A stretch of 64,000 bases of DNA. It comes from Pseudomonas fluorescens (lineage in GTDB: Bacteria; Pseudomonadota; Gammaproteobacteria; Pseudomonadales; Pseudomonadaceae). Positions within the stretch are counted from its first letter, which is position 1. Every line of letters begins with the position of its first letter. Positions 16,431 through 26,928 of the stretch are shown here, piece by piece. Below the pieces are notes generated by a model that had not been told where the DNA came from, did not search any database, and worked only from the letters and a program-made list of their open reading frames with translations. The translations under genes and the position numbers were made by a program. The stretch lies in the NCBI RefSeq assembly GCF_000968015.1, contig NZ_LACH01000004.1, positions 39,571 to 103,570 of the forward strand, written 5' to 3'.

Positions 16431-17729
16431 ATGACTCATCGTATTGTCATCGTTGGCGGCGGCGCCGGCGGTCTGGAGTTGGCTACCCGTCTGGGTAAGA
16501 CTCTGGGCAAGCGCGGCACGGCCAGTGTGATGCTGGTCGACGCGAACCTGACCCACATCTGGAAACCGCTGTTGCACGAAGTGGCGGCAGGTTCCCTGAA
16601 CTCTTCCGAAGACGAACTCAACTATGTTGCCCAGGCGAAATGGAACCACTTCGAGTTCCAGCTGGGGCGCATGAGCGGGCTTGATCGCGCACAGAAGAAA
16701 ATCCAGCTGGCTGCCACCTACGACGAAGCCGGCGTGGAGCTGGTCCCGGCGCGCGAACTGGGTTACGACTCGCTGGTGATCTCGGTCGGCAGCACCACCA
16801 ACGATTTCGGGACTCAGGGCGCGGCGCAACACTGCCTGTTCCTCGACACCCGCAAACAGGCCGAGCGCTTCCACCAGCAATTGCTCAATCACTACCTGCG
16901 CGCCCATGCCGGGCAGACCGACAAGATCGAGCAGATCAGCGTCGCCATCGTCGGCGCCGGTGCCACCGGGGTCGAACTGGCCGCCGAACTGCATAACGCC
17001 GCGCATGAATTGGCCGCCTATGGTCTTGACCGGATCAAACCGGAAAATATGCACATCACGCTGATCGAAGCCGGGCCACGGGTGCTGCCCGCCCTGCCGG
17101 AACGTATCGGCGGACCGGTGCATAAAACCCTGGAGAAACTCGGGGTCAACGTCATGACCAATGCTGCGGTCAGCGAAGTGACGGCCGACAGCCTGATTAC
17201 CGCCGATGGCAAAGTCATCAACGCCAGCCTGAAAGTCTGGGCCGCCGGGATTCGTGCACCGGGTTTCCTCAAGGACATCGATGGCCTGGAGACCAACCGG
17301 ATCAATCAGCTGCAAGTACTGCCGACCCTGCAAACCACCCGTGACGAGAACATCTTCGCCTTCGGTGACTGCGCGGCCTGCCCGCAGCCCGGCACCGATC
17401 GCAATGTGCCGCCGCGCGCCCAGGCGGCTCATCAGCAAGCTTCGTTGCTGGCCAAATCGCTGAAACTGCGGATCGAAGGCAAGCCGCTGCCTGCGTACAA
17501 GTACACCGACTACGGTTCGCTGATTTCGCTGTCGCGTTTTTCGGCTGTAGGTAACTTGATGGGCAACCTCACCGGCAGCGTGATGCTTGAAGGCTGGCTG
17601 GCGCGGATGTTTTACGTGTCGCTGTATCGCATGCACCAGATGGCGCTGTATGGCGCGTTTCGCACGGCGATGCTGATGCTGGGCAGCAAGATCGGGCGCG
17701 GGACTGAGCCACGACTCAAACTTCACTGA
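16431..17729 (+). CDS. ndh: type II NADH dehydrogenase Ndh
   Basis: 432-residue FAD enzyme that passes electrons from NADH to ubiquinone without proton pumping, bound to the inner membrane surface. The FAD-binding motif IVIVGGGAGGLELATRLG is at residues 4-21 and the NADH-binding motif VAIVGAGATGVELAAEL near 170-186; the GDCAACPQPG segment closes the FAD site, and a C-terminal amphipathic region contributes membrane binding. The ATG at 16431 starts MTHRIVIVGG; the extra 12 codons upstream are rejected. A REPIN follows 11 bases after the stop. Confidence 0.95.
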   Translation: MTHRIVIVGGGAGGLELATRLGKTLGKRGTASVMLVDANLTHIWKPLLHEVAAGSLNSSEDELNYVAQAKWNHFEFQLGRMSGLDRAQKKIQLAATYDEAGVELVPARELGYDSLVISVGSTTNDFGTQGAAQHCLFLDTRKQAERFHQQLLNHYLRAHAGQTDKIEQISVAIVGAGATGVELAAELHNAAHELAAYGLDRIKPENMHITLIEAGPRVLPALPERIGGPVHKTLEKLGVNVMTNAAVSEVTADSLITADGKVINASLKVWAAGIRAPGFLKDIDGLETNRINQLQVLPTLQTTRDENIFAFGDCAACPQPGTDRNVPPRAQAAHQQASLLAKSLKLRIEGKPLPAYKYTDYGSLISLSRFSAVGNLMGNLTGSVMLEGWLARMFYVSLYRMHQMALYGAFRTAMLMLGSKIGRGTEPRLKLH

Positions 17730-17740
17730 CACACATCCAC

Positions 17741-17830
17741 TGTGGGAGCGAGCTTGCTCGCGATAGCGTCCGTACAGTCGACATCAATGTCGCCTGACAC
17801 GCCGCTATCGCGAGCAAGCTCGCTCCCACA
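17741..17830. repeat. REPIN (90 bp REP doublet)
   Basis: Same design as at 1693: 24-base inverted arms and a 42-base centre with CGACATCAATGTCG, here between ndh and the EF-hand gene. Confidence 0.92.
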
Positions 17831-18049
17831 TTTGTTACTCATTGCCCTACAGATCTGTGTCTCACTGTATCTCCCCTGCCGTTTCATCCCCTTCGCTTAC
17901 AAACTCCCCCCTTGCGCGACACAGTAGCGATACACCACGCCCGCTAAATGGCCACACCCGAGCAAGGCACCCCGCCAGCTACGGTTATCGCCGCACTTAC
18001 GTGGCGTCCTTTATCGAACGGTTGTGTCGTGCAACCCAGGAGTATTGAA

Positions 18050-18448
18050 ATGTCCCGTACCACCAAAAACACTATCGGTTTGCTCGGCGCTGTTTTGGCC
18101 GGTGGCATGATGTTGTCCGGCGCGGTGTTCGCCTCGCAACCTCTGACTCAGGGTTACCTGCTGGCCTCAGCCGAACAGGTGGTGAAGACCCCTGAAGGCA
18201 AATGTGGCGAAGGCAAGTGTGGCGATGCGTCGATGGCAAAAACCGACACGGATGGCGACGGCAAGGTCTCCCGTGCCGAATTCCAGAAAGTCGCACCGAA
18301 GTCCAATTTCGACAAGATCGACACCAACCATGACGGCTTCATCGACGAACAAGAGGCTTACAACAACGTGAAAGCCAACTTCGAAGCCAATGGCAAGAAA
18401 ATGCCAAAAGGCCTGTTTGAACACTTGAAAGACCAAGACGGGGCCTAA
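18050..18448 (+). CDS. exported EF-hand protein with two EGKCG motifs
   Basis: 132-residue exported protein. The signal peptide ends at Ala28 (SGAVFA). Residues 49-58 read EGKCGEGKCG, the repeat that marks HvfA/BufA-type precursor peptides modified by DUF692 (MNIO) oxidases. Two canonical EF-hand loops follow, 66-77 (D66, D68, D70, G71, E77) and 91-102 (D91, N93, D95, G96, E102). No DUF692 or HvfC-like gene lies nearby, so modification would need a partner elsewhere. The start MSRTTKNTIGLLG has AGGAG nine bases upstream; the 34 earlier codons lack a signal peptide. A strong terminator follows, so it is monocistronic. Calcium binding is well supported; peptide modification and metal capture are inference. 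Confidence 0.85.
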   Translation: MSRTTKNTIGLLGAVLAGGMMLSGAVFASQPLTQGYLLASAEQVVKTPEGKCGEGKCGDASMAKTDTDGDGKVSRAEFQKVAPKSNFDKIDTNHDGFIDEQEAYNNVKANFEANGKKMPKGLFEHLKDQDGA

Positions 18449-18463
18449 GCGCCCGAGAACCAC

Positions 18464-18497
18464 GCCGCGCTTTTCCGTCGAGAAGCGCGGCTTTTTT
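18464..18497 (+). terminator. rho-independent terminator of the EF-hand gene
   Basis: Stem GCCGCGCTT / AAGCGCGGC with a 10-base loop followed by six T, 15 bases past the stop codon. Confidence 0.92.
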
Positions 18498-18510
18498 GCG
18501 TCTGGAACAT

Positions 18511-20380
<1,870 letters not shown>

Positions 20381-20385
20381 GTAAT

Positions 20386-20413
20386 AAAAAGGCGACCTTC
20401 AAAAAGTCGCCTT
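20386..20413 (-). terminator. hairpin between tRNA-Lys and the last tRNA-Pro
   Basis: Minus-strand stem AAGGCGAC / GTCGCCTT followed by TTTATT, ending only a few bases before the 5' end of the downstream tRNA-Pro. It reads as a terminator inside the array. Confidence 0.6.
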
Positions 20414-20477
20414 CTTCGATCAGTGCTTTTGGCCTCTGATCTTAAGATCTGATCCCAGCGTGAACTGGTTTCAAAAA

Positions 20478-20553
20478 TGGTGGGTCGTGTGGGATTCGAA
20501 CCTACGACCAATTGGTTAAAAGCCAACTGCTCTACCAACTGAGCTAACGACCC
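20478..20553 (-). tRNA. tRNA-Lys (TTT)
   Basis: 76 bases with encoded CCA, acceptor GGGTCGT / ACGACCC, D arm TAGCTCAGTTGGTAGAGCA and anticodon TTT in GGCTTTTAACC. Confidence 0.96.
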
Positions 20554-20558
20554 AAAAA

Positions 20559-20635
20559 TGGTCGGGGTAAGGGGATTCGAACTCCTGACATCCTGCTCCC
20601 AAAGCAGGCGCGCTACCGGACTGCGCTATACCCCG
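20559..20635 (-). tRNA. tRNA-Pro (TGG)
   Basis: 77 bases with encoded CCA, anticodon TGG. Every base is the same as in the copy at 20304, so the array contains a duplicated gene. Confidence 0.96.
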
Positions 20636-20644
20636 GCTTGAAAT

Positions 20645-20720
20645 TGGCTCCGTGACCAGGACTCGAACCTGGGACCCAATGATTAACAGTCATTTGCTCT
20701 ACCGACTGAGCTATCACGGA
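20645..20720 (-). tRNA. tRNA-Asn (GTT)
   Basis: 76 bases with encoded CCA, acceptor TCCGTGA / TCACGGA, anticodon GTT in the loop CTGTTAATC. First gene of the array in transcription order. Confidence 0.96.
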
Positions 20721-20806
20721 ACTACATATTTCAATTTACAACAGTGAAGCTTGCTTCACCTCTTCGACCCGTTCGCATCGCTGCGTTCGTGTGTCTGAGG
20801 CGCGCT

Positions 20807-20834
20807 ATTCTACAATCTTAAGCACCTCTGTCAA
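20807..20834 (-). promoter_or_regulatory. sigma-70 promoter of the tRNA array
   Basis: Minus-strand TTGACA, a 16-base spacer and TAGAAT, followed by the GC-rich discriminator AGCGCGCC typical of stringently controlled stable RNA promoters. It is 87 bases or more upstream of tRNA-Asn; the rest of the 20721-20966 spacer shows no gene. Confidence 0.85.
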
Positions 20835-20967
20835 CCCCCTAAATTGCTTTCAAGTTAATGATTTGCAACTTATTTCAGATTCCTGCTTGGGGAGCTGGAA
20901 CCCTTCAGGGCGACTTACTGCGGGGCGCACTTTACAAGCCTTTTCCTTTAAGTTCAACAGCCTGGCG

Positions 20968-20994
20968 AAAAAAAGGCCTCGCAATGCGAGGCCT
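20968..20994 (-). terminator. rho-independent terminator of clpB
   Basis: Minus-strand stem AGGCCTCGCA / TGCGAGGCCT with a minimal loop, then seven T (complement of 20968-20974), 24 bases past the clpB stop. Confidence 0.9.
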
Positions 20995-21018
20995 CTTCAA
21001 TTTTGCTGCCGTCGTGGA

Positions 21019-23583
21019 TCAGACGAAGACGATTTCGTCGTTCTCCACGACACCCTTGGCGGTATCGCCCGGCATGAAACGACCGGACAGAATCAGCTGC
21101 GCCAGCGGGTTCTCGATCCAGCGCTGGATGGCTCGTTTGAGCGGCCGCGCGCCGTAAACCGGGTCGTAACCTACCGCGATCAGCTTATCCATGGCCTCAG
21201 GGCTGAGATCAAGCTTCAGCTCGCGCTCGGTCAGGCGACTGCGCAGACGACCCAACTGGATCTCGGTAATGCCCGCGATCTGATCCCGAGCCAACGGTTC
21301 GAAGATCACCACTTCATCGACCCGGTTGATGAACTCCGGCCGGAAGTGCATGGAAATCGCATCCATCACCGCCGCACGCTGCGCCTCACGATCACCGACC
21401 AGTTCCTGGATCTGCACCGAACCGAGGTTGGAGGTCATGACAATCACGGTATTTTTGAAATCCACCGTGCGGCCATGACTGTCGGTCAGTCGGCCATCTT
21501 CCAGCACTTGCAGCAAGATGTTGAAGACGTCCGGGTGGGCCTTCTCGACCTCGTCCAGGAGGATCACCGAATAAGGCTTGCGACGCACCGCCTCGGTCAG
21601 GTAACCGCCCTCTTCATAGCCTACGTAGCCTGGTGGCGCACCGATCAGACGAGCCACGGAATGTTTCTCCATGAACTCGGACATGTCGATCCGCACCATC
21701 GCCTCTTCCGTATCAAAGAGGAACTCGGCCAGCGCCTTGCACAGCTCGGTTTTACCGACACCGGTCGGGCCGAGGAACATGAACGAGCCGCTCGGGCGAT
21801 TCGGATCGGACAAACCGGCGCGGGACCGCCGCACGGCGTTGGAAACGGCAATCACCGCTTCGTCCTGGCCGATCACACGTTGGTGCAACAGGCTTTCCAT
21901 CTTCATCAGCTTGTCGCGCTCGCCTTCGAGCATTTTCGACACCGGAATGCCGGTCCACTTCGAAACGACTTCAGCAATCTCTTCTTCGGTCACCTTGCTG
22001 CGCAACAACTGGTTTTCAGTTTTGCCGTGCTGGTCGACCATTTGCAGGCTGCGCTCCAGGTCCGGGATGATCCCGTACTGCAACTCGGCCATGCGGTTCA
22101 GGTCGCCTTTGCGGCGCGCGGCTTCCAGTTCCTGACGGGACTGTTCGATTTTCTGCTGGATCTGCGCAGAACCCTGGACTTCGGCTTTTTCCGCGTTCCA
22201 GATTTCTTCCAGGTCCGAGTACTCACGCTCGTGACGAACGATTTCTTCCTGGAGTTTTTCCAGACGTTTTATTGCCGCTTCGTCGCTTTCTTTCTTCAGC
22301 GCCTGGGACTCCACCTTCAGCTGAATCAGACGACGCTCCAGACGATCGAGCACTTCCGGCTTGGAGTCGATCTCCATGCGGATGCGGCTGGCCGCTTCGT
22401 CGATCAGGTCGATGGCCTTGTCCGGCAGCTGACGATCAGTGATGTAGCGATGACTGAGCTTGGCCGCAGCGATGATCGCGCCGTCGGTGATCGCCACTTT
22501 GTGGTGAACCTCGTAGCGCTCTTTCAAGCCACGAAGGATAGCGATGGTGTCTTCTTCGCTCGGCTCGTCCACCAGCACTTTCTGGAATCGCCGTTCGAGG
22601 GCCGCGTCCTTCTCTATATATTGGCGGTACTCGTTGAGCGTGGTCGCACCCACGCAGTGCAGTTCACCGCGCGCCAATGCCGGCTTGAGCATGTTGCCCG
22701 CGTCCATCGAGCCTTCGCCTTTACCGGCGCCAACCATGGTGTGCAGTTCGTCGATGAACAGAATGATCTGCCCTTCCTGCTTCGACAGTTCGTTGAGCAA
22801 GGATTTGAGGCGCTCTTCGAACTCGCCACGGTACTTGGCACCGGCAATCAGCGACCCCATGTCCAGGGACAGCAGGCGTTTGCCTTTCAGTCCATCCGGC
22901 ACTTCGCCGTTGATGATGCGCTGGGCCAGGCCTTCGGCGATGGCGGTTTTACCCACGCCAGGCTCACCGATCAGCACCGGGTTGTTCTTGGTACGGCGCT
23001 GCAGGACCTGAATGGTCCGACGAATTTCGTCGTCACGGCCGATTACCGGATCGAGCTTGCCTTCTTCGGCACGCTTGGTCAGGTCGACGGTGTATTTATC
23101 CAGTGCCTGACGTGACTCTTCGTGGTTGGCGTCATTGACGGCCTCGCCACCACGCAGGTTGTTGATCGCGTTTTCCAGGGCTTTCTTGCTCACACCCTGG
23201 CCGAGCAACAATTTACCGAGCTTGCTGTTCTCGTCCATGGCGGCGAGCAACACCAGCTCGCTGGAGATGAACTGGTCGCCCTTCTGCTGGGCCAGACGAT
23301 CGGCCTGGTTGAGCAGGCGCGCCAAATCCTGCGACATGTTGACGTCGCCGGTCGGGTTCTGGATTTTTGGCAGCTGGTCGAGCTCTTTGGTCAGCTCTTT
23401 ACGCAGGCTGTTGACGTCGAAGCCAACCTGCATCAACAGGGGTTTGATCGAACCACCCTGCTGTTCAAGCATGGCTTGCATCAAGTGCGCCGGTTCAATG
23501 CCCGGATGATCGAGGCCGACGGCCAAGGATTGGGCGTCGGACAAGGCTAACTGCAACTTGCTGGTTAAACGGTCTATACGCAT
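21019..23583 (-). CDS. clpB: ATP-dependent disaggregase ClpB
   Basis: 854-residue hexameric AAA+ chaperone that extracts polypeptides from aggregates together with DnaK. In order: N-terminal Clp repeat domain (1-145), AAA1 with Walker [16 protein letters not shown], the long coiled-coil middle domain (about 405-525, [20 protein letters not shown]...), AAA2 with Walker [19 protein letters not shown], and the C-terminal D2 small domain. There is no ClpP-binding loop, as expected for ClpB. A sigma-32 promoter precedes it and a terminator follows. Confidence 0.98.
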   Translation of the reverse strand: MRIDRLTSKLQLALSDAQSLAVGLDHPGIEPAHLMQAMLEQQGGSIKPLLMQVGFDVNSLRKELTKELDQLPKIQNPTGDVNMSQDLARLLNQADRLAQQKGDQFISSELVLLAAMDENSKLGKLLLGQGVSKKALENAINNLRGGEAVNDANHEESRQALDKYTVDLTKRAEEGKLDPVIGRDDEIRRTIQVLQRRTKNNPVLIGEPGVGKTAIAEGLAQRIINGEVPDGLKGKRLLSLDMGSLIAGAKYRGEFEERLKSLLNELSKQEGQIILFIDELHTMVGAGKGEGSMDAGNMLKPALARGELHCVGATTLNEYRQYIEKDAALERRFQKVLVDEPSEEDTIAILRGLKERYEVHHKVAITDGAIIAAAKLSHRYITDRQLPDKAIDLIDEAASRIRMEIDSKPEVLDRLERRLIQLKVESQALKKESDEAAIKRLEKLQEEIVRHEREYSDLEEIWNAEKAEVQGSAQIQQKIEQSRQELEAARRKGDLNRMAELQYGIIPDLERSLQMVDQHGKTENQLLRSKVTEEEIAEVVSKWTGIPVSKMLEGERDKLMKMESLLHQRVIGQDEAVIAVSNAVRRSRAGLSDPNRPSGSFMFLGPTGVGKTELCKALAEFLFDTEEAMVRIDMSEFMEKHSVARLIGAPPGYVGYEEGGYLTEAVRRKPYSVILLDEVEKAHPDVFNILLQVLEDGRLTDSHGRTVDFKNTVIVMTSNLGSVQIQELVGDREAQRAAVMDAISMHFRPEFINRVDEVVIFEPLARDQIAGITEIQLGRLRSRLTERELKLDLSPEAMDKLIAVGYDPVYGARPLKRAIQRWIENPLAQLILSGRFMPGDTAKGVVENDEIVFV

Positions 23584-23655
23584 GGGTCACCTTCCTTTTG
23601 AGCAGGCCGGACCTATAAAACATCCTGAATGAAGAAACCTGCCAGATACCGTTAT

Positions 23656-23683
23656 AGATGCGGTCGATTCTGGAAGATTCAAG
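23656..23683 (-). promoter_or_regulatory. sigma-32 heat-shock promoter of clpB
   Basis: Minus-strand CTTGAAT, a 13-base spacer and CCGCATCT match the consensus CTTGAAA-N11-16-CCCCATNT with two differences. The start codon is 73 bases downstream of the -10. Confidence 0.82.
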
Positions 23684-23713
23684 CGTCAAACAGTTGATAC
23701 AGATCAGCGAAGT

Positions 23714-24439
23714 CTAACGCTCGATCCAGACAAGAGAGGCAAACCGACCAGTACGTGGACTGCGGCGGTAAGAAAAGAAACGAGGATCGGTCACGGTGCA
23801 GAAACCGCCACCATAAACAGCGGTGACACCGCGAGCCGCCAGACGTAAGCGCGCCAGCTCATAGATATCAGCCATGAATTTGCCAGCATTGGCACTCGGC
23901 ACAAAGGCTTTGGCGGCTTCGGGCAATTGCTCGACGAAGGTTTCGCGCACTTCAGGGCCGACTTCAAAGGCTTGCGGGCCAATGGCCGGGCCGAGCCAGA
24001 CCAACACGTCTTCTGGTGGCACGGCCAAATTGTCGAGGGTCGCTTCCAGCACACCCGCCGCCAACCCACGCCAGCCGGCATGAGCCGCCGCGACGCGAGT
24101 GCCGGCACGGTCACAGAATAGCGCCGGCAGGCAATCCGCGGTCATCGCCGTGCAGGCAATACCGGGCGTTGCCGTCCAGCTGGCATCGGCAGTAGCCACC
24201 TGGCTTGGGTCTGCGTGGGCCACGGCAATGCCGTGAACCTGCTTTAACCAGGCCGGTTGAATAGAGAAATGATCGGTGAGGCGACGGCGGTTTTCGGTAA
24301 CAGCTTCGGGGCTGTCATCGACGTGATCGCCGAGGTTGAGGCTGTCGAACGGCGCCAGACTGACGCCGCCCGCACGGGTGGTCACGCAGGCTTTCACCCC
24401 GGCAGGCGCAGGCCAGTCGGGAATCAGCCAGTCACTCAT
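23714..24439 (-). CDS. pgeF: peptidoglycan editing factor PgeF / laccase-domain protein (YfiH)
   Basis: 241-residue protein of the DUF152 (Cu-oxidase_4) family, described both as a purine nucleoside phosphorylase-like enzyme and as PgeF, which prevents misincorporation into peptidoglycan stems. Zinc ligands and catalytic residues lie in SLNLGDHVDDSPEAVTENRR, MTADCLPALFCDRAG and AAAHAGWRGLAAGVLEA (His-Cys-His set). Its ATG overlaps the rluD stop (ATGA), as in many gamma-proteobacteria. Confidence 0.92.
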   Translation of the reverse strand: MSDWLIPDWPAPAGVKACVTTRAGGVSLAPFDSLNLGDHVDDSPEAVTENRRRLTDHFSIQPAWLKQVHGIAVAHADPSQVATADASWTATPGIACTAMTADCLPALFCDRAGTRVAAAHAGWRGLAAGVLEATLDNLAVPPEDVLVWLGPAIGPQAFEVGPEVRETFVEQLPEAAKAFVPSANAGKFMADIYELARLRLAARGVTAVYGGGFCTVTDPRFFSYRRSPRTGRFASLVWIER

Positions 24440-25398
24440 CCGATGAACGCCTCGCGGTCTTGCTTGAGCAGCGTCAGCAACCAGACGAAATCGTCCGGCA
24501 GTGGAGATTCCCAGCTCATGCGTTTACCGGTGGTCGGGTGATCCAGCTCCAGGAACCGCGCATGCAGCGCCTGACGCGGGAACGCCTTCAACGATTCGAT
24601 CATGGTCACACTGGCTGCCGGCGGAATACGGAAACGACCGCCGTAGGCAGGGTCTCCGACCAACGGGAAGTTGATGTGAGCCATATGCACACGAATCTGG
24701 TGCGTACGGCCGGTTTCCAGCTTCACCCGCACGTGAGTGTGGGAGCGGAAACGCTCGAGCACGCGGTAATGACTGACGGCTTGCTTGCCACCCTCCATCA
24801 CGGCCATGCGCTGGCGTTGCTGACCGTGACGACCGATCGGCGCGTTGATCTTGCCGCCGGCAGTCACCACACCGATCACGATGCATTCGTAGATCCGGCT
24901 TACGCTGCGGCTCTGCAATTGCGTGACAAGCTGTGTCTGCGCCTGAATGGTCTTGGCCACCACCATCAGACCGGTGGTGTCCTTGTCCAGGCGATGCACG
25001 ATACCGGCGCGGGGCACATTGATGATGTCCGGCACGTGGTGCAGCAAGGCGTTGAGCAAGGTGCCATCAGCGTGACCGGCGGCAGGATGCACCACCAGGC
25101 CCGCGGGTTTGTTGATCACCAGGATGTCGTCATCTTCATAGACGATGTCCAGCTCGATGTCTTGAGCGATCCATTCGCCCTGAGCTTCCTGCTCGGCAGT
25201 GAGTTCAAGAATGGCACCACCGTGAACAATGTCTCGCGGGCGGATAACCGCCCCATCCACAGTCAGGCGGCCGTCTTTGATCCAGGCGGAAAGGCGCGAG
25301 CGCGAGTGCTCAGCGAATAATTGTGCGGCGACTTGATCGAGGCGTTGGCCGCCCAATTCGGACGGCACCTCTGCGCGAAGTTCAATTTTATCGGACAT
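24436..25398 (-). CDS. rluD: 23S rRNA pseudouridine synthase RluD
   Basis: 320-residue enzyme that makes pseudouridines 1911, 1915 and 1917 in helix 69 of 23S rRNA. An S4 RNA-binding domain covers residues about 18-80 ([20 protein letters not shown]), and the catalytic Asp is D138 in HRLDKDTTG. The C-terminal region includes [20 protein letters not shown]. Start [11 protein letters not shown] is chosen over a start seven codons upstream. It is divergent from bamD and coupled to pgeF. Confidence 0.96.
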   Translation of the reverse strand: MSDKIELRAEVPSELGGQRLDQVAAQLFAEHSRSRLSAWIKDGRLTVDGAVIRPRDIVHGGAILELTAEQEAQGEWIAQDIELDIVYEDDDILVINKPAGLVVHPAAGHADGTLLNALLHHVPDIINVPRAGIVHRLDKDTTGLMVVAKTIQAQTQLVTQLQSRSVSRIYECIVIGVVTAGGKINAPIGRHGQQRQRMAVMEGGKQAVSHYRVLERFRSHTHVRVKLETGRTHQIRVHMAHINFPLVGDPAYGGRFRIPPAASVTMIESLKAFPRQALHARFLELDHPTTGKRMSWESPLPDDFVWLLTLLKQDREAFIG

Positions 25399-25549
25399 GC
25401 TCAGACTAGGCGTCGGCACAGCCTTTGGTTTCGGCTGCGCGCTTGTGGTTAAATACGGCGTCTTTTGCCCCGAGGCTATTCAACGGGGCACTCATCATAA
25501 CAGGACGGCCCCGCCCAAGACAGCGGCCGTCATAGGGACGCAAGCCGCC

Positions 25550-26572
25550 ATGCAAGTGAAACACCTGCTGCTGATCGCCATCCTCGCATTGACCGCTGCT
25601 TGCTCATCGAAGGAAGTCGTAGACGAAAACCTGAGCGAAGTCGAGCTGTACCAGCAGGCTCAGCACGATCTGGACAACAATAGCTACACCGCCGCCACAG
25701 CCAAGCTGAAGGCGCTGGAGTCGCGTTATCCGTTCGGTCGCTACGCCGATCAGGCTCAACTCGAGCTCATCTACGCCAACTACAAGAACACCGAGCCTGA
25801 AGCTGCGAAGTCCGCCGCCGAGCGCTTCATTCGCCTGCACCCGCAGCACCCGAACGTGGATTACGCGTATTACCTCAAGGGTCTGACTTCTTTCGACCAG
25901 GACGTCGGCCTGTTGTCGCGCTTCCTGCCGTTGGACATGACCAAGCGTGACCCGGGTGCCGCTCGCGACTCCTACAACGAGTTCGCCCAGCTGACCAGCC
26001 GCTTCCCCAACAGCCGCTACTCCCCGGACGCCAAGCAGCGCATGATCTACCTGCGCAACCTGCTGGCGGCCTACGAGATTCACGTTGCCGACTACTACCT
26101 GACCCGTCAGGCCTATGTCGCCGCCGCGAACCGTGGTCGCTACGTGGTGGAAAACTTCCAGGAAACCCCTTCGGTCGGTGACGGCCTGGCGGTGATGACA
26201 GAGGCCTACCAGCGTCTGCACCTGGACGACCTGGCCGCCAGCAGCCTCGAAACCCTGAAGCTCAACTACCCGAACCACCCAAGTCTGGTGGACGGTCAGT
26301 TCGTGCCATCGGTGGCCGAAGCTGACAACCGTTCGTGGTTGAGCAAGGCGACCCTGGGCCTGATCGAATCCCGTCCACCGCTGCCGCCGGGTGAAACCCG
26401 CGCCAACCAGGACGTGCAGAAGCAATTCCAGGACGCCAAGGACGCGATTCCAAACGATCTCAAGCCTAAAGATGAAAATGGCGACGTGATCGAAGAAGAG
26501 AAACACGACTCCGAAGCCAATAACAGCGACCGCTCGTGGTTCAGCTACATGACCTTCGGCGTGTTTGACTGA
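25550..26572 (+). CDS. bamD: outer membrane assembly lipoprotein BamD
   Basis: 340-residue lipoprotein of the BAM complex, required for outer membrane beta-barrel insertion. Lipobox LTAACS puts the lipidated cysteine at position 18. Five TPR-like units follow (for example [35 protein letters not shown]). About 90 residues beyond the E. coli length form a charged C-terminal tail, as in other Pseudomonas BamD. The ATG at 25550 is chosen because the lipoprotein signal starts there. A strong terminator follows. Confidence 0.96.
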   Translation: MQVKHLLLIAILALTAACSSKEVVDENLSEVELYQQAQHDLDNNSYTAATAKLKALESRYPFGRYADQAQLELIYANYKNTEPEAAKSAAERFIRLHPQHPNVDYAYYLKGLTSFDQDVGLLSRFLPLDMTKRDPGAARDSYNEFAQLTSRFPNSRYSPDAKQRMIYLRNLLAAYEIHVADYYLTRQAYVAAANRGRYVVENFQETPSVGDGLAVMTEAYQRLHLDDLAASSLETLKLNYPNHPSLVDGQFVPSVAEADNRSWLSKATLGLIESRPPLPPGETRANQDVQKQFQDAKDAIPNDLKPKDENGDVIEEEKHDSEANNSDRSWFSYMTFGVFD

Positions 26573-26587
26573 CACATCGGGTTGTAC

Positions 26588-26616
26588 AAAAAGGAGCCTT
26601 TCGAGGCTCCTTTTTT
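26588..26616 (+). terminator. rho-independent terminator of bamD
   Basis: Perfect stem AAAGGAGCCT / AGGCTCCTTT with a TTCG tetraloop and a T-run, 17 bases past the stop. Confidence 0.95.
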
Positions 26617-26694
26617 ATGGGCTCGATGATTACGCTGTGCGCTGGTCATGTCCTTGGCTAAACTGGCTCATCACTCCTCGAATAGCAGCTCATC

Positions 26695-26928
26695 ATGCTT
26701 CGTTTACTGTTCTGGATCGCCCTGATTGCCGCTGCGGTATGGTTCTGGCGCAAGTTCAAGGGCCAGCCTTCCGTGCCCAAGTCCTCTGCCGAGCTGGAAG
26801 CGGCTCCGATGGTCCGCTGCGCCCATTGCGGCGTACACCTGCCCCGCGACCGCGCGCTGAGCCTTCAACAACAGTGGTATTGCAGCCAGGCTCATCTTGA
26901 GCAAGGCCCGGGCTCCAGTGATCGCTGA
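26695..26928 (+). CDS. PP0621-family membrane protein
   Basis: 77-residue protein with one N-terminal membrane segment (MLRLLFWIALIAAAVWFW) and a small cytoplasmic or periplasmic domain with the cysteine pattern CAHC ... YCS, compatible with a single zinc knuckle. It is the family found directly before pilS in pseudomonads and its last codons overlap the pilS start by 11 bases, so they are probably coupled. Function unknown; a role with PilS is suggested only by position. Confidence 0.8.
   Translation: MLRLLFWIALIAAAVWFWRKFKGQPSVPKSSAELEAAPMVRCAHCGVHLPRDRALSLQQQWYCSQAHLEQGPGSSDR

Noticed and set aside
17948..18049. N-terminal extension of the EF-hand protein
   Set aside because: The 34 extra codons would bury the signal peptide; AGGAG precedes the ATG at 18050.
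20791..23115. Plus-strand open frame of 774 codons opposite clpB
   Set aside because: Rich in His/Arg/Gln/Asp as expected of a complement frame; starts in tRNA promoter DNA and has no recognisable domain.
26897..26917. TTG start for pilS seven codons upstream
   Set aside because: Possible, but the GTG at 26918 gives the N-terminus I expect for Pseudomonas PilS; kept as an alternative.
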